Shown here in pieces: positions 43,830 through 53,883 of a stretch of DNA of 64,000 bases. Both the position numbers and the translations under genes were made by a program. The stretch spans positions 9,176,001 to 9,240,000 of the forward strand of contig NZ_CP085193.1 of NCBI RefSeq assembly GCF_024298965.1. The letters run 5' to 3'. Source of the DNA: Streptomyces rapamycinicus NRRL 5491 (GTDB lineage Bacteria; Actinomycetota; Actinomycetes; Streptomycetales; Streptomycetaceae). The notes below the pieces were generated by a model, which did no database searches, had not been told where the DNA came from, and worked only from the letters and a program-made list of their open reading frames with translations. Every line of letters starts with the position of its first letter. Position 1 is the stretch's first letter.

Positions 43830-44669
43830 ATGGCGACCACGGAGTTCGGACAGGCGGTACGGCGCTGGCGGGACCGGGTCCCACCGGAGGCCGCCGGGCT
43901 GCCGGCCGGCGGACAGCGGCGGGCGGCCGGGCTGCGCCGCGAGGAGCTGGCCCTGCTCGCCGGGATCTCCGTCGACTACGTCACCCGCCTCGAACAGGGC
44001 CGGGCCTCCCATCCCTCGACCCAGGTCGTGGAGGCCCTGGCCAGGGCGCTACGGCTGTCGGCGGCCGAGCGCGCCCACCTCTTCCGGCTGGCCGGGCTCG
44101 CCCCACCGGGCCCCGAGACGGTCCCCGCGTACATCACCCCGAGCGTCCAGCGACTGCTGGACCGGCTGACCGGAACGCCCGTCGCCGTGAGCGACGCGTC
44201 CTGGACGCTGCTCATGGCCAATCCGCCGTATGTGGCCCTGAGAGGCGATCCGTCCCGGTGGCGCGGCAACGAGCGCAACGGAGTCTGGCGCCACTTCGTC
44301 AGCGAGGACACCAGCTCCCGGCAGACACATGAGGCCCGGAACGAGTTCCAGGCCGCGCTGGTCGCCGACCTCCGTACGGCCGCCGCCCGCTACCCGGCCG
44401 ACCAGCGGCTCCGGCGGCTGGTCGCGGAACTGCGCGCGAACAGCGAGCGGTTCGCCGAACTGTGGGACTCCGGCGCCGTCGGCCACCACGAGGCATCGCG
44501 CAAGACCATCGACCATCCACGGGTGGGCCCCCTGACGCTGGACTGCGACGTGCTCACCGTGGCGGGCAGCGATCTGCGCATCGTGGTCTACACCGCCGAG
44601 CCCGACACCGAGGACGCCGAACGCCTCGCCCTGCTCACGGTGCTGGGCACCCAGACGCTCACCGGCTAG
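43830..44669 (+). CDS. XRE regulator with MmyB-like ligand-binding domain
   Basis: A 279-residue regulator. The Cro/CI-type HTH is at about 10-75 (LRREELALLAGISVDYVTRL, EQGRASHPSTQVVEAL). The C-terminal MmyB-like PAS domain shows VAVSDASWTLLMANPPYVAL and NERNGVWRHFV. ATG 43830 or the GTG two codons upstream starts it. It most likely controls the divergent SDR gene. Confidence 0.92.
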   Translation: MATTEFGQAVRRWRDRVPPEAAGLPAGGQRRAAGLRREELALLAGISVDYVTRLEQGRASHPSTQVVEALARALRLSAAERAHLFRLAGLAPPGPETVPAYITPSVQRLLDRLTGTPVAVSDASWTLLMANPPYVALRGDPSRWRGNERNGVWRHFVSEDTSSRQTHEARNEFQAALVADLRTAAARYPADQRLRRLVAELRANSERFAELWDSGAVGHHEASRKTIDHPRVGPLTLDCDVLTVAGSDLRIVVYTAEPDTEDAERLALLTVLGTQTLTG

Positions 44670-44699
44670 GAGTGTCGTCCTACGGACCGTGCCGCCTAC

Positions 44700-45020
44700 G
44701 GCGCGCTGTTCCCCTCCCCGCCCCTTCCCACAACTGGGGCTCCGCCCCAGCCCCCGGCCTGTGAGCTGACCGCGCCGACGGCTGGCTTGTCGACGCACTG
44801 GGGTCCAGGGGGGTGAACCCGGGGCTCGGCCCCGGACCCCGGCCGGCCGACCCGGATGTGCGCGGGCATCCGCCCGATCATCGACCGTACTGGCATGCCG
44901 ACCGCGATCGGTCCGCCGGTGCGGGTGTGCACGGTGGCGACGGTCGGCTTGTCGACTCCTTGGGGTCCAGGGGCGGAGCCCTTGGTTACGGGAAGGGGCG
45001 GGGAGGGGAAAGACCCGCCG
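44700..45020. repeat. GC-rich dispersed intergenic element, inverted pair
   Basis: In the 549-base gap before the sigma-factor operon, CCCCTCCCCGCCCCTTCCC with GGGGCTCCGCCCC at 44705-44755 reappears inverted at 44945-45015 as GGGGCGGAGCCC and GGGAAGGGGCGGGG. Between the copies, GCTTGTCGAC occurs twice. The same modules are near 1.6 and 6.6-6.9 kb. Bases 45040-45110 are unusually AT-rich and probably carry the promoter of the operon at 45219. Confidence 0.65.
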
Positions 45021-45218
45021 GACCCCCGTACCCCCGAATCTGGCGATGAGATTTTCATATTTGCGTAATTGGATCGCTGCGTTCCGTAAGATTTTAGGCT
45101 CATCCGATGCACGAACCGGCGTTGGCGCGCGCTATCTGAACAGAGGGCGCAACACGGCGCACTCGCGGGGCGTGTGGGGGCCACCCTCGTGCGACGAACA
45201 GAAGGACAGCGAAGTCCG

Positions 45219-45377
45219 GTGAATCTTCAAACCGTGGTGAACGTCGTCACCGCCGTACTCGTCACCCGGGTATTCGGCAGTGACGCCATCGCCCTCCTGC
45301 GCCGCGCGGCCGCGATGGGAGTCCGCGTCGGCGTATCGGAACTGCATCGCAACCATCAGGAGGGAGGGGAGCGGTGA
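45219..45377 (+). CDS. Small hypothetical protein upstream of sigma factor
   Basis: A 52-residue protein: VNLQTVVNVVTAVLVTRVFG is a likely amphipathic or membrane helix, followed by a basic segment LLRRAAAMGVRVG. GTG start with GAAGGA about 15 bases upstream. Its stop overlaps the sigma-factor start in GTGA, so it is translationally coupled. It might be a regulator or membrane partner of the sigma factor; no family is recognised. Confidence 0.6.
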   Translation: MNLQTVVNVVTAVLVTRVFGSDAIALLRRAAAMGVRVGVSELHRNHQEGGER

Positions 45378-45922
45378 CCAACGACTTCCCGCGCTCGCGC
45401 GAGATCACCTCGATGACCGCCGGACTCCCCGCGGACTTCCGTGCCTTCCACCAACTCCACCGGAAGGCGTACATCGACCGGGCCATGGTCTACCTCGGCA
45501 ACCACGCGGACGCCGAAGAGGCCGTCGACGCCGCCTTCGAACAACTCCTGCGCTGTTGGCCCAAGGTGCTGACCATGGAGAACCCGGCCGCCTACGCCTG
45601 GAAGGTCATGAAGAACCGGGTCATCGACCTCGCCAGGGCCCGCAACCGGGGCCCCGCCCTCCTGGACAACGCGACCTTCGAGACCGCGATCCTCAAGAAC
45701 GCGGTCGACCCGATCGCCGCCCTGGAGGAGAGCCTGAACCTCTATCAGGCGATCAAGAAACTCCCCGAACGCCAGCAGGACGTGGTCATCCTGCTCCACT
45801 GCCGCGGCTACAGCGTCGCCGAGACCGCCACCCACCTCGGCATCACCGAGGCCGGTGTCCGCTCGACCGCCCGCTACGCCCGCCGCCGTCTGCAACAACT
45901 CCTGGCCAAGGACAACCGATGA
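45374..45922 (+). CDS. ECF-like RNA polymerase sigma factor
   Basis: A 182-residue sigma-70 family protein with only regions 2 and 4. Region 2 is at about 22-85 (YLGNHADAEEAVDAAFEQLL, KVMKNRVIDLARARN), region 4 at about 130-180 (LPERQQDVVILLHCRGYSVA, then GVRSTARYARRRLQQLL). It overlaps genes on both sides (GTGA and ATGA). No anti-sigma protein with a zinc motif is adjacent, so control may come from the flanking unknown proteins. Confidence 0.9.
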   Translation: MTNDFPRSREITSMTAGLPADFRAFHQLHRKAYIDRAMVYLGNHADAEEAVDAAFEQLLRCWPKVLTMENPAAYAWKVMKNRVIDLARARNRGPALLDNATFETAILKNAVDPIAALEESLNLYQAIKKLPERQQDVVILLHCRGYSVAETATHLGITEAGVRSTARYARRRLQQLLAKDNR

Positions 45923-46734
45923 CCTCACCCATTGACCGCATCCTCGCGCGGGCCCTGCTCAATCCCACCCCTCCCATCGACTTCGAGGCCGCCGAGGCCC
46001 GGCTCGCCGCCCGCCACGCCCACCCCGGCGGCGCCCCGCCCCAGGAGCGCCCCCCGCAACAGGACCGGCGGACCGCCGCGGTCGCCGGAGCCGCGGCGCC
46101 GGGCGCGGACGAGCGGATGGCGCAGGATCTGCACACCCTGTGCGAGGCGATCATCGCCCGGCCCGACGCCCTGACCCAGCTGCGGGACTTCCTCACCCGC
46201 CGCATCCTCGAACCGCCCGGCTCCCGGGTCCTGGGATGCGTGCTCCAACTGGCCGGGCATGAGGACCACGCCCAGTTCTGGTGGCAGTTCGCCGCCGGGG
46301 CGGGCGACCCCGCCGCCGCGTACTGCCTCTACCTCCACCACATGGCGCTGGGCGAGGACGGCCAGGCGCACGCATGGCTCGAGTGGTGGCACGAGCAGGC
46401 GGGCAACGACATCCCGCCGGTCACCGACACCGTGGAGGACTGGACCGCCACCGACCATGAGATGGCCGCCGCCCTCCGCATCCTGCACGGCCTGAAGCGG
46501 GGACAGGAGGTCCCGCCCGCCACCAGGGCGGTCATCCACTACGTCGCCGAGGCCGTCGACTTCACCGACGACCCCGATATCGACCTCCCGCTGCCGGAGC
46601 CGGGGTTCGCCGACCGCATCGAGGATCTCACCACCACCAAGACCACCAAGGCCACCAAGACCACCACGGGCGCCGCGCGGCCGCCCGACCGGGCCGTGCT
46701 GCCGGAGCGGCCGCGCAGCGGTTCCCCCGCATAG
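45919..46734 (+). CDS. Hypothetical protein encoded with sigma factor
   Basis: A 271-residue soluble protein, not recognised. The N-terminus is helical (SPIDRILARALLNP), the middle is rich in Trp/His (HAQFWWQFAAGAGDPAAAYC, HAWLEWWHEQAGND) in a Sel1/TPR-like rhythm, and the C-terminus is low-complexity with a TTKTTKATKTTT stretch. It overlaps the sigma gene by ATGA. The TPR-like middle would suit binding of the sigma factor or another protein. Confidence 0.75.
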   Translation: MTSPIDRILARALLNPTPPIDFEAAEARLAARHAHPGGAPPQERPPQQDRRTAAVAGAAAPGADERMAQDLHTLCEAIIARPDALTQLRDFLTRRILEPPGSRVLGCVLQLAGHEDHAQFWWQFAAGAGDPAAAYCLYLHHMALGEDGQAHAWLEWWHEQAGNDIPPVTDTVEDWTATDHEMAAALRILHGLKRGQEVPPATRAVIHYVAEAVDFTDDPDIDLPLPEPGFADRIEDLTTTKTTKATKTTTGAARPPDRAVLPERPRSGSPA

Positions 46735-46860
46735 CGGTTCCCCGTCCAGCGGCACGAAGAGCCGACGGCCGGAGAATGTGTCCGGCCGCCGACTCCCGTT
46801 CCCCAAGGCCGCGGTCGCGGAACTCCTCGGAAGGCCGCGTAACTCCTCGGCGCGCGAACC

Positions 46861-47529
46861 TCAGCGCTGGGCCACCAGATCCTCGAGCGCGACGTTCAGT
46901 TCGAGGACGTTCACCCGCGGCTCGCCGATGAAACCGGCCGTGCGGCCCTCGGTCTTGTCCTTGACCAGCGTCTCCACCTGGCCGACGGACAGCCCGTTCC
47001 GCTCCGCGACCCGATGGACCTGGATCTTCGCGTACCGCGGGGAGATGTCCGGGTCCAGACCGGAGCCGGAGGACGTCACCGCCTCTGCGGGGACCTGGGA
47101 CGGCTTGACGGTGTAGCCGGGCACCGAGTTGTTCCTGACGACCGCGGCCTTGGCGTCCCGGACCTGCTGGAGGAGGTCCCCGCTGTCGGCGGAGAGGTTG
47201 GTGGCTCCGGACAGCAGCAGCTTGTACCGGGTGTTGACACTGTTGCTGCCGAGCCCGTTCGCCGGACGTCCCTGGAACCACTTCAGATCGGGTTCCGGGG
47301 TCTCCTGACCCTTCTTCAGCGGCAGGTCGTACGACTGCCCGATCAGCGAGGAGCCGACGACCTCGCCGTGTGCCGTGATCTCGGAGCCGTTCGCCTTGTC
47401 GTGGAACAGCCCCTGGGCGACGCCGGTGACCAGCAGCGGGTAGATGACGCCCGTGACCAGGGTCAGCATCAGCAGGGCGCGCAGCCCGGCGCCGAACAGC
47501 CGGACGGTGTTCGTGACGGAGTGGTTCAT
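46861..47529 (-). CDS. kdpC: Potassium-transporting ATPase subunit KdpC
   Basis: A 222-residue single-pass subunit that stabilises the KdpFABC complex. N-terminal membrane helix LRALLMLTLVTGVIYPLLVT; then GSSLIGQSYDLP, FQGRPA and the C-terminal RVNVLELNVALEDL are typical. It starts 5 bases after the kdpB stop. It is the last gene of the kdp operon; no kdpDE two-component genes follow, and the next gene downstream is the convergent sigma-operon hypothetical. Confidence 0.95.
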   Translation of the reverse strand: MNHSVTNTVRLFGAGLRALLMLTLVTGVIYPLLVTGVAQGLFHDKANGSEITAHGEVVGSSLIGQSYDLPLKKGQETPEPDLKWFQGRPANGLGSNSVNTRYKLLLSGATNLSADSGDLLQQVRDAKAAVVRNNSVPGYTVKPSQVPAEAVTSSGSGLDPDISPRYAKIQVHRVAERNGLSVGQVETLVKDKTEGRTAGFIGEPRVNVLELNVALEDLVAQR

Positions 47530-47534
47530 GGCGA

Positions 47535-49667
47535 TCAGCCGATCCCGGGGATGAGGGAGATGAGGATGTCGATGATCTTGATGCCGACGAAGGGCGCGAT
47601 CAGGCCGCCGAGACCGTAGATCCCGAGGTTGCGCCGCAGCATCCGGTCCGCGCTCATCGGCCGGTAGCGCACGCCCCGCAGGGCGAGCGGCACCAGTGTG
47701 ATGATGATCAGCGCGTTGAAGATGACCGCGGACAGGATCGCCGAGTCCGGCGAGGACAACCGCATGATGTTCAGCTTGTCCAGGCCCGGGTAGACCGCCG
47801 CGAAGAGCGCCGGGATGATCGCGAAGTACTTCGCGACGTCATTGGCGATGGAGAAGGTGGTCAACGCGCCCCGGGTGATCAGCAACTGCTTGCCGATCTC
47901 CACGATCTCGATCAGCTTGGTCGGATTGGAGTCGAGGTCGACCATGTTGCCGGCCTCCTTGGCGGCCGACGTACCGGTGTTCATCGCCACCCCGACGTCC
48001 GCCTGCGCCAGCGCCGGGGCGTCGTTGGTGCCGTCCCCGGTCATCGCGACCAGCTTGCCGCCCGCCTGCTCCCGTTTGATCAGGGCCATCTTGTCCTCGG
48101 GAGTGGCCTCGGCGAGGAAGTCGTCGACGCCCGCCTCCTCCGCTATCGCCTTGGCCGTCAGCGGATTGTCACCCGTGATCATGACGGTCTTGATGCCCAT
48201 GCGGCGCAGCTCGTCGAACCGTTCCCGCATGCCCTCCTTGACCACGTCCTTGAGGTGGATGACGCCCAGGACCCGGGCCCCGTCGGCGTCGTGCACCGCC
48301 ACCAGCAGCGGGGTGCCACCGGCCGCGGAGATCCGGTGGACGATCCGGTCAGCGTCAGCGTCAGCGTCCGCCTCCGCGACCGCGTCCTGGGCGTCCGTGC
48401 CGCTCCGCTCCCGGACCCAGGCGATGACCGAACCGGCCGCCCCCTTGCGGATCTTCCGCTCGCCGACGTCCACACCCGACATCCGGGTCTGCGCGGTGAA
48501 CTCGATCCACTCGGCCCCCACCAACTCGCCCTGGTGGCGCTCGCGCAGCCCGTACGCCTCCTTCGCCAGGACGACGACGGACCGGCCCTCGGGGGTCTCG
48601 TCGGCCAGCGAGGACAGCTGGGCGGCGTCCGCCACCTCGGCCTCGGTGGTGCCGGGCACCGGCACGAACTCCGCCGCCCGCCGGTTGCCCAGGGTGATGG
48701 TGCCGGTCTTGTCGAGCAGCAGCGTGGAGACGTCACCGGCGGCCTCGACCGCCCGGCCCGACATCGCCAGCACATTGCGCTGCACCAGCCGGTCCATGCC
48801 CGCGATGCCGATCGCCGACAGCAGGGCGCCGATCGTCGTCGGGATCAGACAGACCAGCAGCGCCACGAGCACCACCATCGTCAGATGCGTGCCCGCGTAA
48901 TCCGCGAACGGCGGCAGCGTGGCGCAGGCGAGCAGGAACGCGATGGTCAGCGAGGCGAGCAGGATGTTCAGCGCGATCTCGTTGGGCGTCTTCTGCCGTG
49001 CGGCGCCCTCCACCAGGTTGATCATCCGGTCGATGAAGGTCTCGCCGGGCTTGGTGGTGATCCTGATGACGATGCGGTCGGACAGCACCTTCGTCCCGCC
49101 GGTCACGGCCGAGCGGTCGCCACCGGACTCCCGGATGACCGGCGCCGACTCGCCGGTGATCGCCGACTCGTCGACCGAGGCGACGCCCTCCACGACATCG
49201 CCGTCGCCGGGGATGACATCGCCGGCCTCGCAGACCACCAGGTCACCGATGGTCAGCCCGGTACCGGGGATCCGCTCCTCCGAGCCGTCCCCCAGCAGCC
49301 GTCGCGCGACGGTGTCGGTCTTGGCCTTGCGCAGGGTGTCGGCCTGCGCCTTGCCACGGCCCTCGGCGACCGCCTCCGCCAGATTGGCGAAGATCACGGT
49401 CAGCCACAGCCAGGCGCTGATCGCCCAGCCGAACCAGTCGCCCGGGTCCTGACACGAGAACGCGGTGGTCAGTACGGACCCGACCAGTACGACGAACATG
49501 ACGGGCGACTTCACCATCACCCGCGGATCCAGCTTGCGGAAGGCGTCCGGCAGCGACCGCAGCAGCTGCTCGGGGTCGAAGAGACCCGCGCCGACACGGT
49601 CCTCGGCCGGGGTGTGCCCGGTGGGAACGCCGCTGTGCGGCGCCCTGGTCGGAGTGGCAGTGGACAT
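47535..49667 (-). CDS. kdpB: Potassium-transporting ATPase ATP-binding subunit KdpB
   Basis: A 710-residue P-type ATPase subunit. [20 protein letters not shown] (actuator), [20 protein letters not shown] (phosphorylated Asp) and [20 protein letters not shown] are intact. The ATG at 49667 has GAGGA 8 bases upstream; ATG 49700, touching the kdpA stop, is an alternative. Oddity: near residues 431-440 of the nucleotide domain, a hexamer repeat encodes alternating Ala-Asp residues. Confidence 0.96.
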   Translation of the reverse strand: MSTATPTRAPHSGVPTGHTPAEDRVGAGLFDPEQLLRSLPDAFRKLDPRVMVKSPVMFVVLVGSVLTTAFSCQDPGDWFGWAISAWLWLTVIFANLAEAVAEGRGKAQADTLRKAKTDTVARRLLGDGSEERIPGTGLTIGDLVVCEAGDVIPGDGDVVEGVASVDESAITGESAPVIRESGGDRSAVTGGTKVLSDRIVIRITTKPGETFIDRMINLVEGAARQKTPNEIALNILLASLTIAFLLACATLPPFADYAGTHLTMVVLVALLVCLIPTTIGALLSAIGIAGMDRLVQRNVLAMSGRAVEAAGDVSTLLLDKTGTITLGNRRAAEFVPVPGTTEAEVADAAQLSSLADETPEGRSVVVLAKEAYGLRERHQGELVGAEWIEFTAQTRMSGVDVGERKIRKGAAGSVIAWVRERSGTDAQDAVAEADADADADRIVHRISAAGGTPLLVAVHDADGARVLGVIHLKDVVKEGMRERFDELRRMGIKTVMITGDNPLTAKAIAEEAGVDDFLAEATPEDKMALIKREQAGGKLVAMTGDGTNDAPALAQADVGVAMNTGTSAAKEAGNMVDLDSNPTKLIEIVEIGKQLLITRGALTTFSIANDVAKYFAIIPALFAAVYPGLDKLNIMRLSSPDSAILSAVIFNALIIITLVPLALRGVRYRPMSADRMLRRNLGIYGLGGLIAPFVGIKIIDILISLIPGIG
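48348..48365. repeat. Hexamer repeat inside kdpB (GTCAGC x3)
   Basis: Three perfect GTCAGC units followed by two GTCCGC-like variants encode an alternating Asp-Ala tract in the KdpB nucleotide-binding domain. It stays in frame, so the copy number could vary without breaking the protein. Confidence 0.75.
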
Positions 49668-49699
49668 GGAGTCCTCGTGGTTTCCTATGCGGTTGGTCA

Positions 49700-51361
49700 T
49701 CACGCCAGCCCCTCGGCCAGCGGCCCCAGCGCCAGCGCCGGGAAGTACGTCAGACCGGTGATGATCAGGATCGCGCCCACCAGCAACCCGGTGAACAGGG
49801 GCTTCTCGGTGCGCAGAGTGCCCGCGGTGGCCGGGACCGGCCGCTGCCCGGCGAGCGAGCCCGCGAGCGCCAGCACGAAGACCATGGGCACGAAGCGGCC
49901 GAACAGCATCGCGAGCCCGGTCGTGGTGTTGTACCAGTCGGTGTTCGCGTTCAGGCCCGCGAAGGCCGAGCCGTTGTTGTTCGAGGCGGAGGTGAAGGCG
50001 TACAGCACCTCGGAGAAGCCGTGCGCACCGGAGCCCCGCATCGAGTCCGGCGGCGTCGGCAGGGCCATGGAGGCGGCGGTGAAGATCAGCACCAGCGCCG
50101 GGGTGACCAGGATGTAGCAGGCCGCCAGCTTGATCTCGCGGGAACCGATCTTCTTGCCCAGGTACTCGGGCGTACGGCCGACCATCAGCCCGGCGATGAA
50201 CACCGCGATGATGGCCATGATCAGCATCCCGTAGAGCCCGGAGCCCACACCGCCGGGCGCGATCTCGCCCAGCATCATGCCGAGCATGGTGATGCCGCCG
50301 CCCAGGCCGGTGAAGGAGGAGTGGAAGGAGTCCACCGCCCCGGTCGAGGTGAGCGTGGTCGACACCCCGAAGAGCGCCGAGGCGCCCACCCCGAAGCGGG
50401 TCTCCTTGCCCTCCATCGCACCACCGGCGGCCTGCAGCGCCGGGCCGTGGTGGGCGAACTCGGTCCACATCAGCAGGGCGACGAAGCCGACCCAGATGGT
50501 GACCATGGTCGCCAGGATCGCGTAGCCCTGCTTGACCGAGCCGACCATGACGCCGAAGGTGCGGGTCAGCGCCAGCGGGATGACCAGGATCAGGAAGATC
50601 TCGAAGAGGTTGGTGAACGGGGTCGGGTTCTCGAACGGGTGGGCGCTGTTGGCGTTGAAGTACCCGCCACCGTTGGTGCCCAGCTCCTTGATGGCCTCCT
50701 GCGAGGCCACGGCCCCGCCGTTCCACTGCTGCGAGCCGCCCATGAACTGGCCGACCTCGTGAATGCCGGAGAAGTTCTGGATCGCCCCGCAGGCGACCAG
50801 CACCACAGCGGCGACCGCCGCCACCGGCACCAGGACGCGGACCGTGCCGCGCACCAGATCGGCCCAGAAGTTCCCGAGCTCACCGGTGCGCGAGCGCGCG
50901 AAGCCGCGCACCAGCGCCACCGCGACGGCGATGCCCACCGCCGCCGACACGAAGTTCTGCACGGCCAGCCCGGCGGTCTGCACGACGTGGCCCATGGCCT
51001 GCTCGCCGGCGTACGACTGCCAGTTGGTGTTCGTCACGAAGGACGCGGCCGTGTCGAACGCCTGCGCGGGCTCGATCGAGGAGAACCCCAGCGAACCGGG
51101 CAGGCTGCCCTGGAGCCGCTGCAGCAGATAGAGGAAGAGCACCCCGGCCGCCGAGAAGGCCAGCACCCCGCGCAGATACGCGGTCCAGCGCATCTCGGTG
51201 TCGGGGTTGGCACCGATGCCCTTGTAGATCCACTTCTCCACCCGCAGATGCCTGTCGGAGGAGTAGACCCTGGCCATGTAGTTGCCGAGGGGGACGTAGG
51301 CGAGCGCGAGCGCCCCCATGAGGGCGAGCAGCTGTAGCACGCCGGAGAGTACGGGACTCAT
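49700..51361 (-). CDS. kdpA: Potassium-transporting ATPase subunit KdpA
   Basis: A 553-residue channel-like subunit that selects and carries K+. The start [34 protein letters not shown] and [20 protein letters not shown] (selectivity-filter region) are well conserved. It follows kdpF by 8 bases, and its stop touches a kdpB start codon. Confidence 0.96.
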   Translation of the reverse strand: MSPVLSGVLQLLALMGALALAYVPLGNYMARVYSSDRHLRVEKWIYKGIGANPDTEMRWTAYLRGVLAFSAAGVLFLYLLQRLQGSLPGSLGFSSIEPAQAFDTAASFVTNTNWQSYAGEQAMGHVVQTAGLAVQNFVSAAVGIAVAVALVRGFARSRTGELGNFWADLVRGTVRVLVPVAAVAAVVLVACGAIQNFSGIHEVGQFMGGSQQWNGGAVASQEAIKELGTNGGGYFNANSAHPFENPTPFTNLFEIFLILVIPLALTRTFGVMVGSVKQGYAILATMVTIWVGFVALLMWTEFAHHGPALQAAGGAMEGKETRFGVGASALFGVSTTLTSTGAVDSFHSSFTGLGGGITMLGMMLGEIAPGGVGSGLYGMLIMAIIAVFIAGLMVGRTPEYLGKKIGSREIKLAACYILVTPALVLIFTAASMALPTPPDSMRGSGAHGFSEVLYAFTSASNNNGSAFAGLNANTDWYNTTTGLAMLFGRFVPMVFVLALAGSLAGQRPVPATAGTLRTEKPLFTGLLVGAILIITGLTYFPALALGPLAEGLA

Positions 51362-51369
51362 GCTTGTTC

Positions 51370-51459
51370 TCAGAACCTCTCCGGGAAGATCAGGGCGAGG
51401 ACGAGATAGCCCAGCAGGGCGACGGCCACGATCAGGCCGACGACGTTTTCGACGGTCAC
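51370..51459 (-). CDS. kdpF: KdpF small membrane subunit
   Basis: A 29-residue single-helix peptide beginning with [23 protein letters not shown] followed by LALIFPERF, the standard KdpF ending. It stabilises the Kdp complex. Its start overlaps the stop of an upstream micro-peptide gene in GTGA. Confidence 0.88.
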   Translation of the reverse strand: MTVENVVGLIVAVALLGYLVLALIFPERF

Positions 51460-51539
51460 AGCTTCGTCACCCCTTTGGCGACAAAGGCCACCAGCGCGAA
51501 CACCGCGATCGTGGCGATAACGAAGGCCACATCGGCCAT
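51456..51539 (-). CDS. 27-residue membrane micro-peptide leading the kdp operon
   Basis: A tiny gene with ATG at 51539 and AGGAG 9 bases upstream. The peptide is one hydrophobic helix ([20 protein letters not shown]) with a basic tail ending in Lys. It overlaps kdpF by GTGA. Its strong ribosome site and coupling suggest it is real and either an extra Kdp subunit or a translation leader for kdpF. Confidence 0.7.
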   Translation of the reverse strand: MADVAFVIATIAVFALVAFVAKGVTKL

Positions 51540-51851
51540 CGCGAGCTCCTGGAGAAGAGGTCGGGGGAGATCCGCGAACAGCGGATCGAATGGACAACGC
51601 AAGAAGGAAACCCCGCCCCATGGCCGGATCCGACCGTCGTTGACGGGTCCCATACGGCGATCAGCACGCCTTTGACGCGGCTCTTACGGGCACTGCGGCG
51701 AGGGCTGGCCGGAACCGATCGTTCTGCCGCCGAGGGGTGGCGCGAGGCGCCGCGGGGCGGCACGGGCGGCGCGGAAGCCGGGGGAAGAAGGAGCCGAAAC
51801 GACGAACACCCGCGCCCGGCGGAAAGCCGGAGGCGGGTGTCGATGTGTGCG
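51540..51851. other. kdp leader region
   Basis: 312 bases between the micro-peptide gene and the tRNA. A small perfect hairpin GATCCGC-GAACA-GCGGATC lies at 51569-51587 in the leader. A CCCGCGCCC/CCGGCGGAAAGCCGGAGGCGGG hairpin next to the tRNA 3' end (51810-51840) is the likely tRNA terminator. No clear promoter box or c-di-AMP riboswitch pattern was found. Confidence 0.4.
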
Positions 51852-51939
51852 TGGTGTCCGAGGGGGGACTTGAACCCCCACGCCCGATAAAGGGCACTAG
51901 CACCTCAAGCTAGCGCGTCTGCCATTCCGCCACCCGGAC
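51852..51939 (-). tRNA. tRNA-Leu (anticodon GAG)
   Basis: Read on the minus strand: acceptor GTCCGGG pairs with CTCGGAC (one G-U), the anticodon loop TTGAGGT on a CTAGC/GCTAG stem gives anticodon GAG (reads CUC/CUU), a long variable arm typical of class II tRNA follows, then GGTTCAAGTCC in the T arm. Discriminator A and an encoded CCA are present. A possible -10 TATGGT lies at 51987-51982. Confidence 0.95.
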
Positions 51940-52183
51940 CAGGTGTCTGCCGGTCGGCCCGTGGCCGCTCCGACATGGAAAACCATAGCAAACATCGGGA
52001 CGTGCTCGATCACGGCCGGTCGTGCCCGCGGGGCCGCCGAGTGGGCGGGCTGTGTGACGGGGGCATGACGGTGGTATTGCCGCCTTGGGCTGGGCGGGCG
52101 AGCGGAGGAGTATGGGCGGGTGACCCCCTGCCGCGGGGTCCGTGGCTGGGCGTTCCGCGGCAGTGCAACGACGAGGAGGCATC

Positions 52184-53521
52184 GTGAGTGAGTCGCTTTC
52201 GGGCGCGACGACGACCGGGACGGTCAAGGGTGAGGACGAGGTGGTCGACCTCTGCCGTGACCTGATCCGGATCGACACCAGTAACTATGGCGACCACTCC
52301 GGCCCCGGTGAGCGCGCGGCCGCCGAGTACGTCGCCGAGAAGCTGGCCGAGGTGGGGCTCGAGCCCAAGATCTTCGAGTCGCACAAGGGCAGGGCGTCGA
52401 CCGTGGCACGGATCGAAGGGGAGGATCCGTCCCGTCCCGCGCTGCTGATCCACGGCCACACCGACGTCGTACCGGCCAACGCCGAGGACTGGACCCACCA
52501 CCCGTTCTCCGGCGAGATCGTGGACGACTGCGTCTGGGGCCGGGGCGCGGTGGACATGAAGGACATGGACGCGATGACGCTCGCGGTCGTCCGGGAGCGG
52601 CTGCGCAGCGGCCGCAAGCCCCCGCGCGACATCGTGCTGGCCTTCCTCGCCGATGAGGAGGCGGGCGGGGTCTACGGGGCCAAGCACCTGGTCAACAACC
52701 ACCCCGACCTCTTCGAGGGCGTGACGGAGGCGATCGGCGAGGTCGGCGGCTTCTCCTTCACCGTCAACGAGCAGTTGCGGCTCTATCTGATCGAGACCGC
52801 GCAGAAGGGCATGCACTGGATGCGGCTCACGGTGGACGGCACCGCGGGTCACGGCTCGATGACCAACAACGACAACGCCATCACCGAGCTGACCGAGGCG
52901 GTCGGGCGGCTCGGGCGGCACAAGTTCCCGGTGCGGGTCACCAAGACCGTACGGTCCTTCCTGGACGAGCTGTCCGACGCGCTCGGCACCCCGCTCGACC
53001 CGGAGAACATGGACGAGACGCTCGCCAAGCTGGGCGGCATCGCGAAGATCATCGGGGCCACGCTCCAGAACACCGCCGCCCCGACCATGCTCGGCGCCGG
53101 CTACAAGGTGAACGTCATTCCGGGGCAGGCCACGGCGCATGTGGACGGGCGCTTCCTGCCGGGGTACGAGGACGAGTTCCTGGCCGACCTCGACCGCATC
53201 CTCGGCCCGCGGGTCAAGCGGGAGGACGTGCACGCGGACAAGGCGCTGGAGACCACCTTCGACGGGGCGCTGGTGGAGGCCATGCAGTCGGCGCTGAAGG
53301 CCGAGGACCCGATCGCCCGCGCCGTGCCGTACTGCCTCTCGGGCGGTACGGACGCGAAGTCCTTCGACGACCTCGGCATCCGCTGCTTCGGCTTCGCGCC
53401 GCTGCGGCTGCCGCCGGAGCTGGACTTCGCCGGGATGTTCCACGGGGTCGACGAGCGGGTGCCGGTGGACGGGCTGAAGTTCGGTGTGCGGGTGCTGGAC
53501 CGGTTCCTGGACGCCTGCTGA
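52184..53521 (+). CDS. M20/M25/M40 family metallopeptidase
   Basis: A 445-residue zinc peptidase/deacylase. LLIHGHTDVVPA holds the first His-Asp, WGRGAVDMKDMDAMTLAV the bridging Asp, and ADEEAGGVYGAKHL the catalytic Glu and ligand. The dimerisation domain lies around residues 205-330. GTG start with a perfect GAGGAGG. It is a monocistronic, probably cytoplasmic aminoacyl-peptide hydrolase such as a dipeptidase; the substrate is not determined. Confidence 0.94.
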   Translation: MSESLSGATTTGTVKGEDEVVDLCRDLIRIDTSNYGDHSGPGERAAAEYVAEKLAEVGLEPKIFESHKGRASTVARIEGEDPSRPALLIHGHTDVVPANAEDWTHHPFSGEIVDDCVWGRGAVDMKDMDAMTLAVVRERLRSGRKPPRDIVLAFLADEEAGGVYGAKHLVNNHPDLFEGVTEAIGEVGGFSFTVNEQLRLYLIETAQKGMHWMRLTVDGTAGHGSMTNNDNAITELTEAVGRLGRHKFPVRVTKTVRSFLDELSDALGTPLDPENMDETLAKLGGIAKIIGATLQNTAAPTMLGAGYKVNVIPGQATAHVDGRFLPGYEDEFLADLDRILGPRVKREDVHADKALETTFDGALVEAMQSALKAEDPIARAVPYCLSGGTDAKSFDDLGIRCFGFAPLRLPPELDFAGMFHGVDERVPVDGLKFGVRVLDRFLDAC

Positions 53522-53883
53522 GGGCGTACTGAGGGGGCTGTCGGGCCCGCTGAGAGGCTGACACGATCGGCCTAATCGATCACACATACCGAAGGGACCA
53601 AAAAGGGTGAATGGTGTCGTAGCTTGATAGCTTGATTGCTCCCTCCTCGTTACATGGTGTGTGCGGCCCGTAACCGGGCCGCGATGCCGACAAGGGGGTG
53701 GTGCTGTGCCCCGCCTTCGGCAACTACCGCATCGATCACGTGACATCGGGTCACGGTCCACCGGGGTGTGATCCCGGGCGGTTTCGGAGTGTGCGTGCTC
53801 CGGGGCCGCTCGGGGATGGGGGTGCGGGCGAGATCGCCCGCGCGCGCTCCGTCCGGGACGGAAGGCTAGGGGAGCAGACAGTT
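53522..53883 (+). promoter_or_regulatory. Chaplin upstream region with hairpin
   Basis: 362 bases. The direct repeat TAGCTTGA-TAGCTTGA lies near 53619-53634, in a locally AT-rich stretch likely to hold the promoter. GCGGCCCG-TAAC-CGGGCCGC at 53663-53682 is a perfect hairpin whose centre contains CGTAAC, the hexamer reported for sigma-BldN -35 boxes; I see no matching -10, so this may be chance. The rest looks like a long leader. Confidence 0.4.

Noticed and set aside
51540..51851. c-di-AMP (ydaO) riboswitch before kdp
   Set aside because: Known in some kdp leaders, but the conserved stems could not be found here.
53669..53674. Sigma-BldN promoter of the chaplin
   Set aside because: A CGTAAC hexamer is present, but it lies inside a hairpin loop region and lacks a convincing -10.
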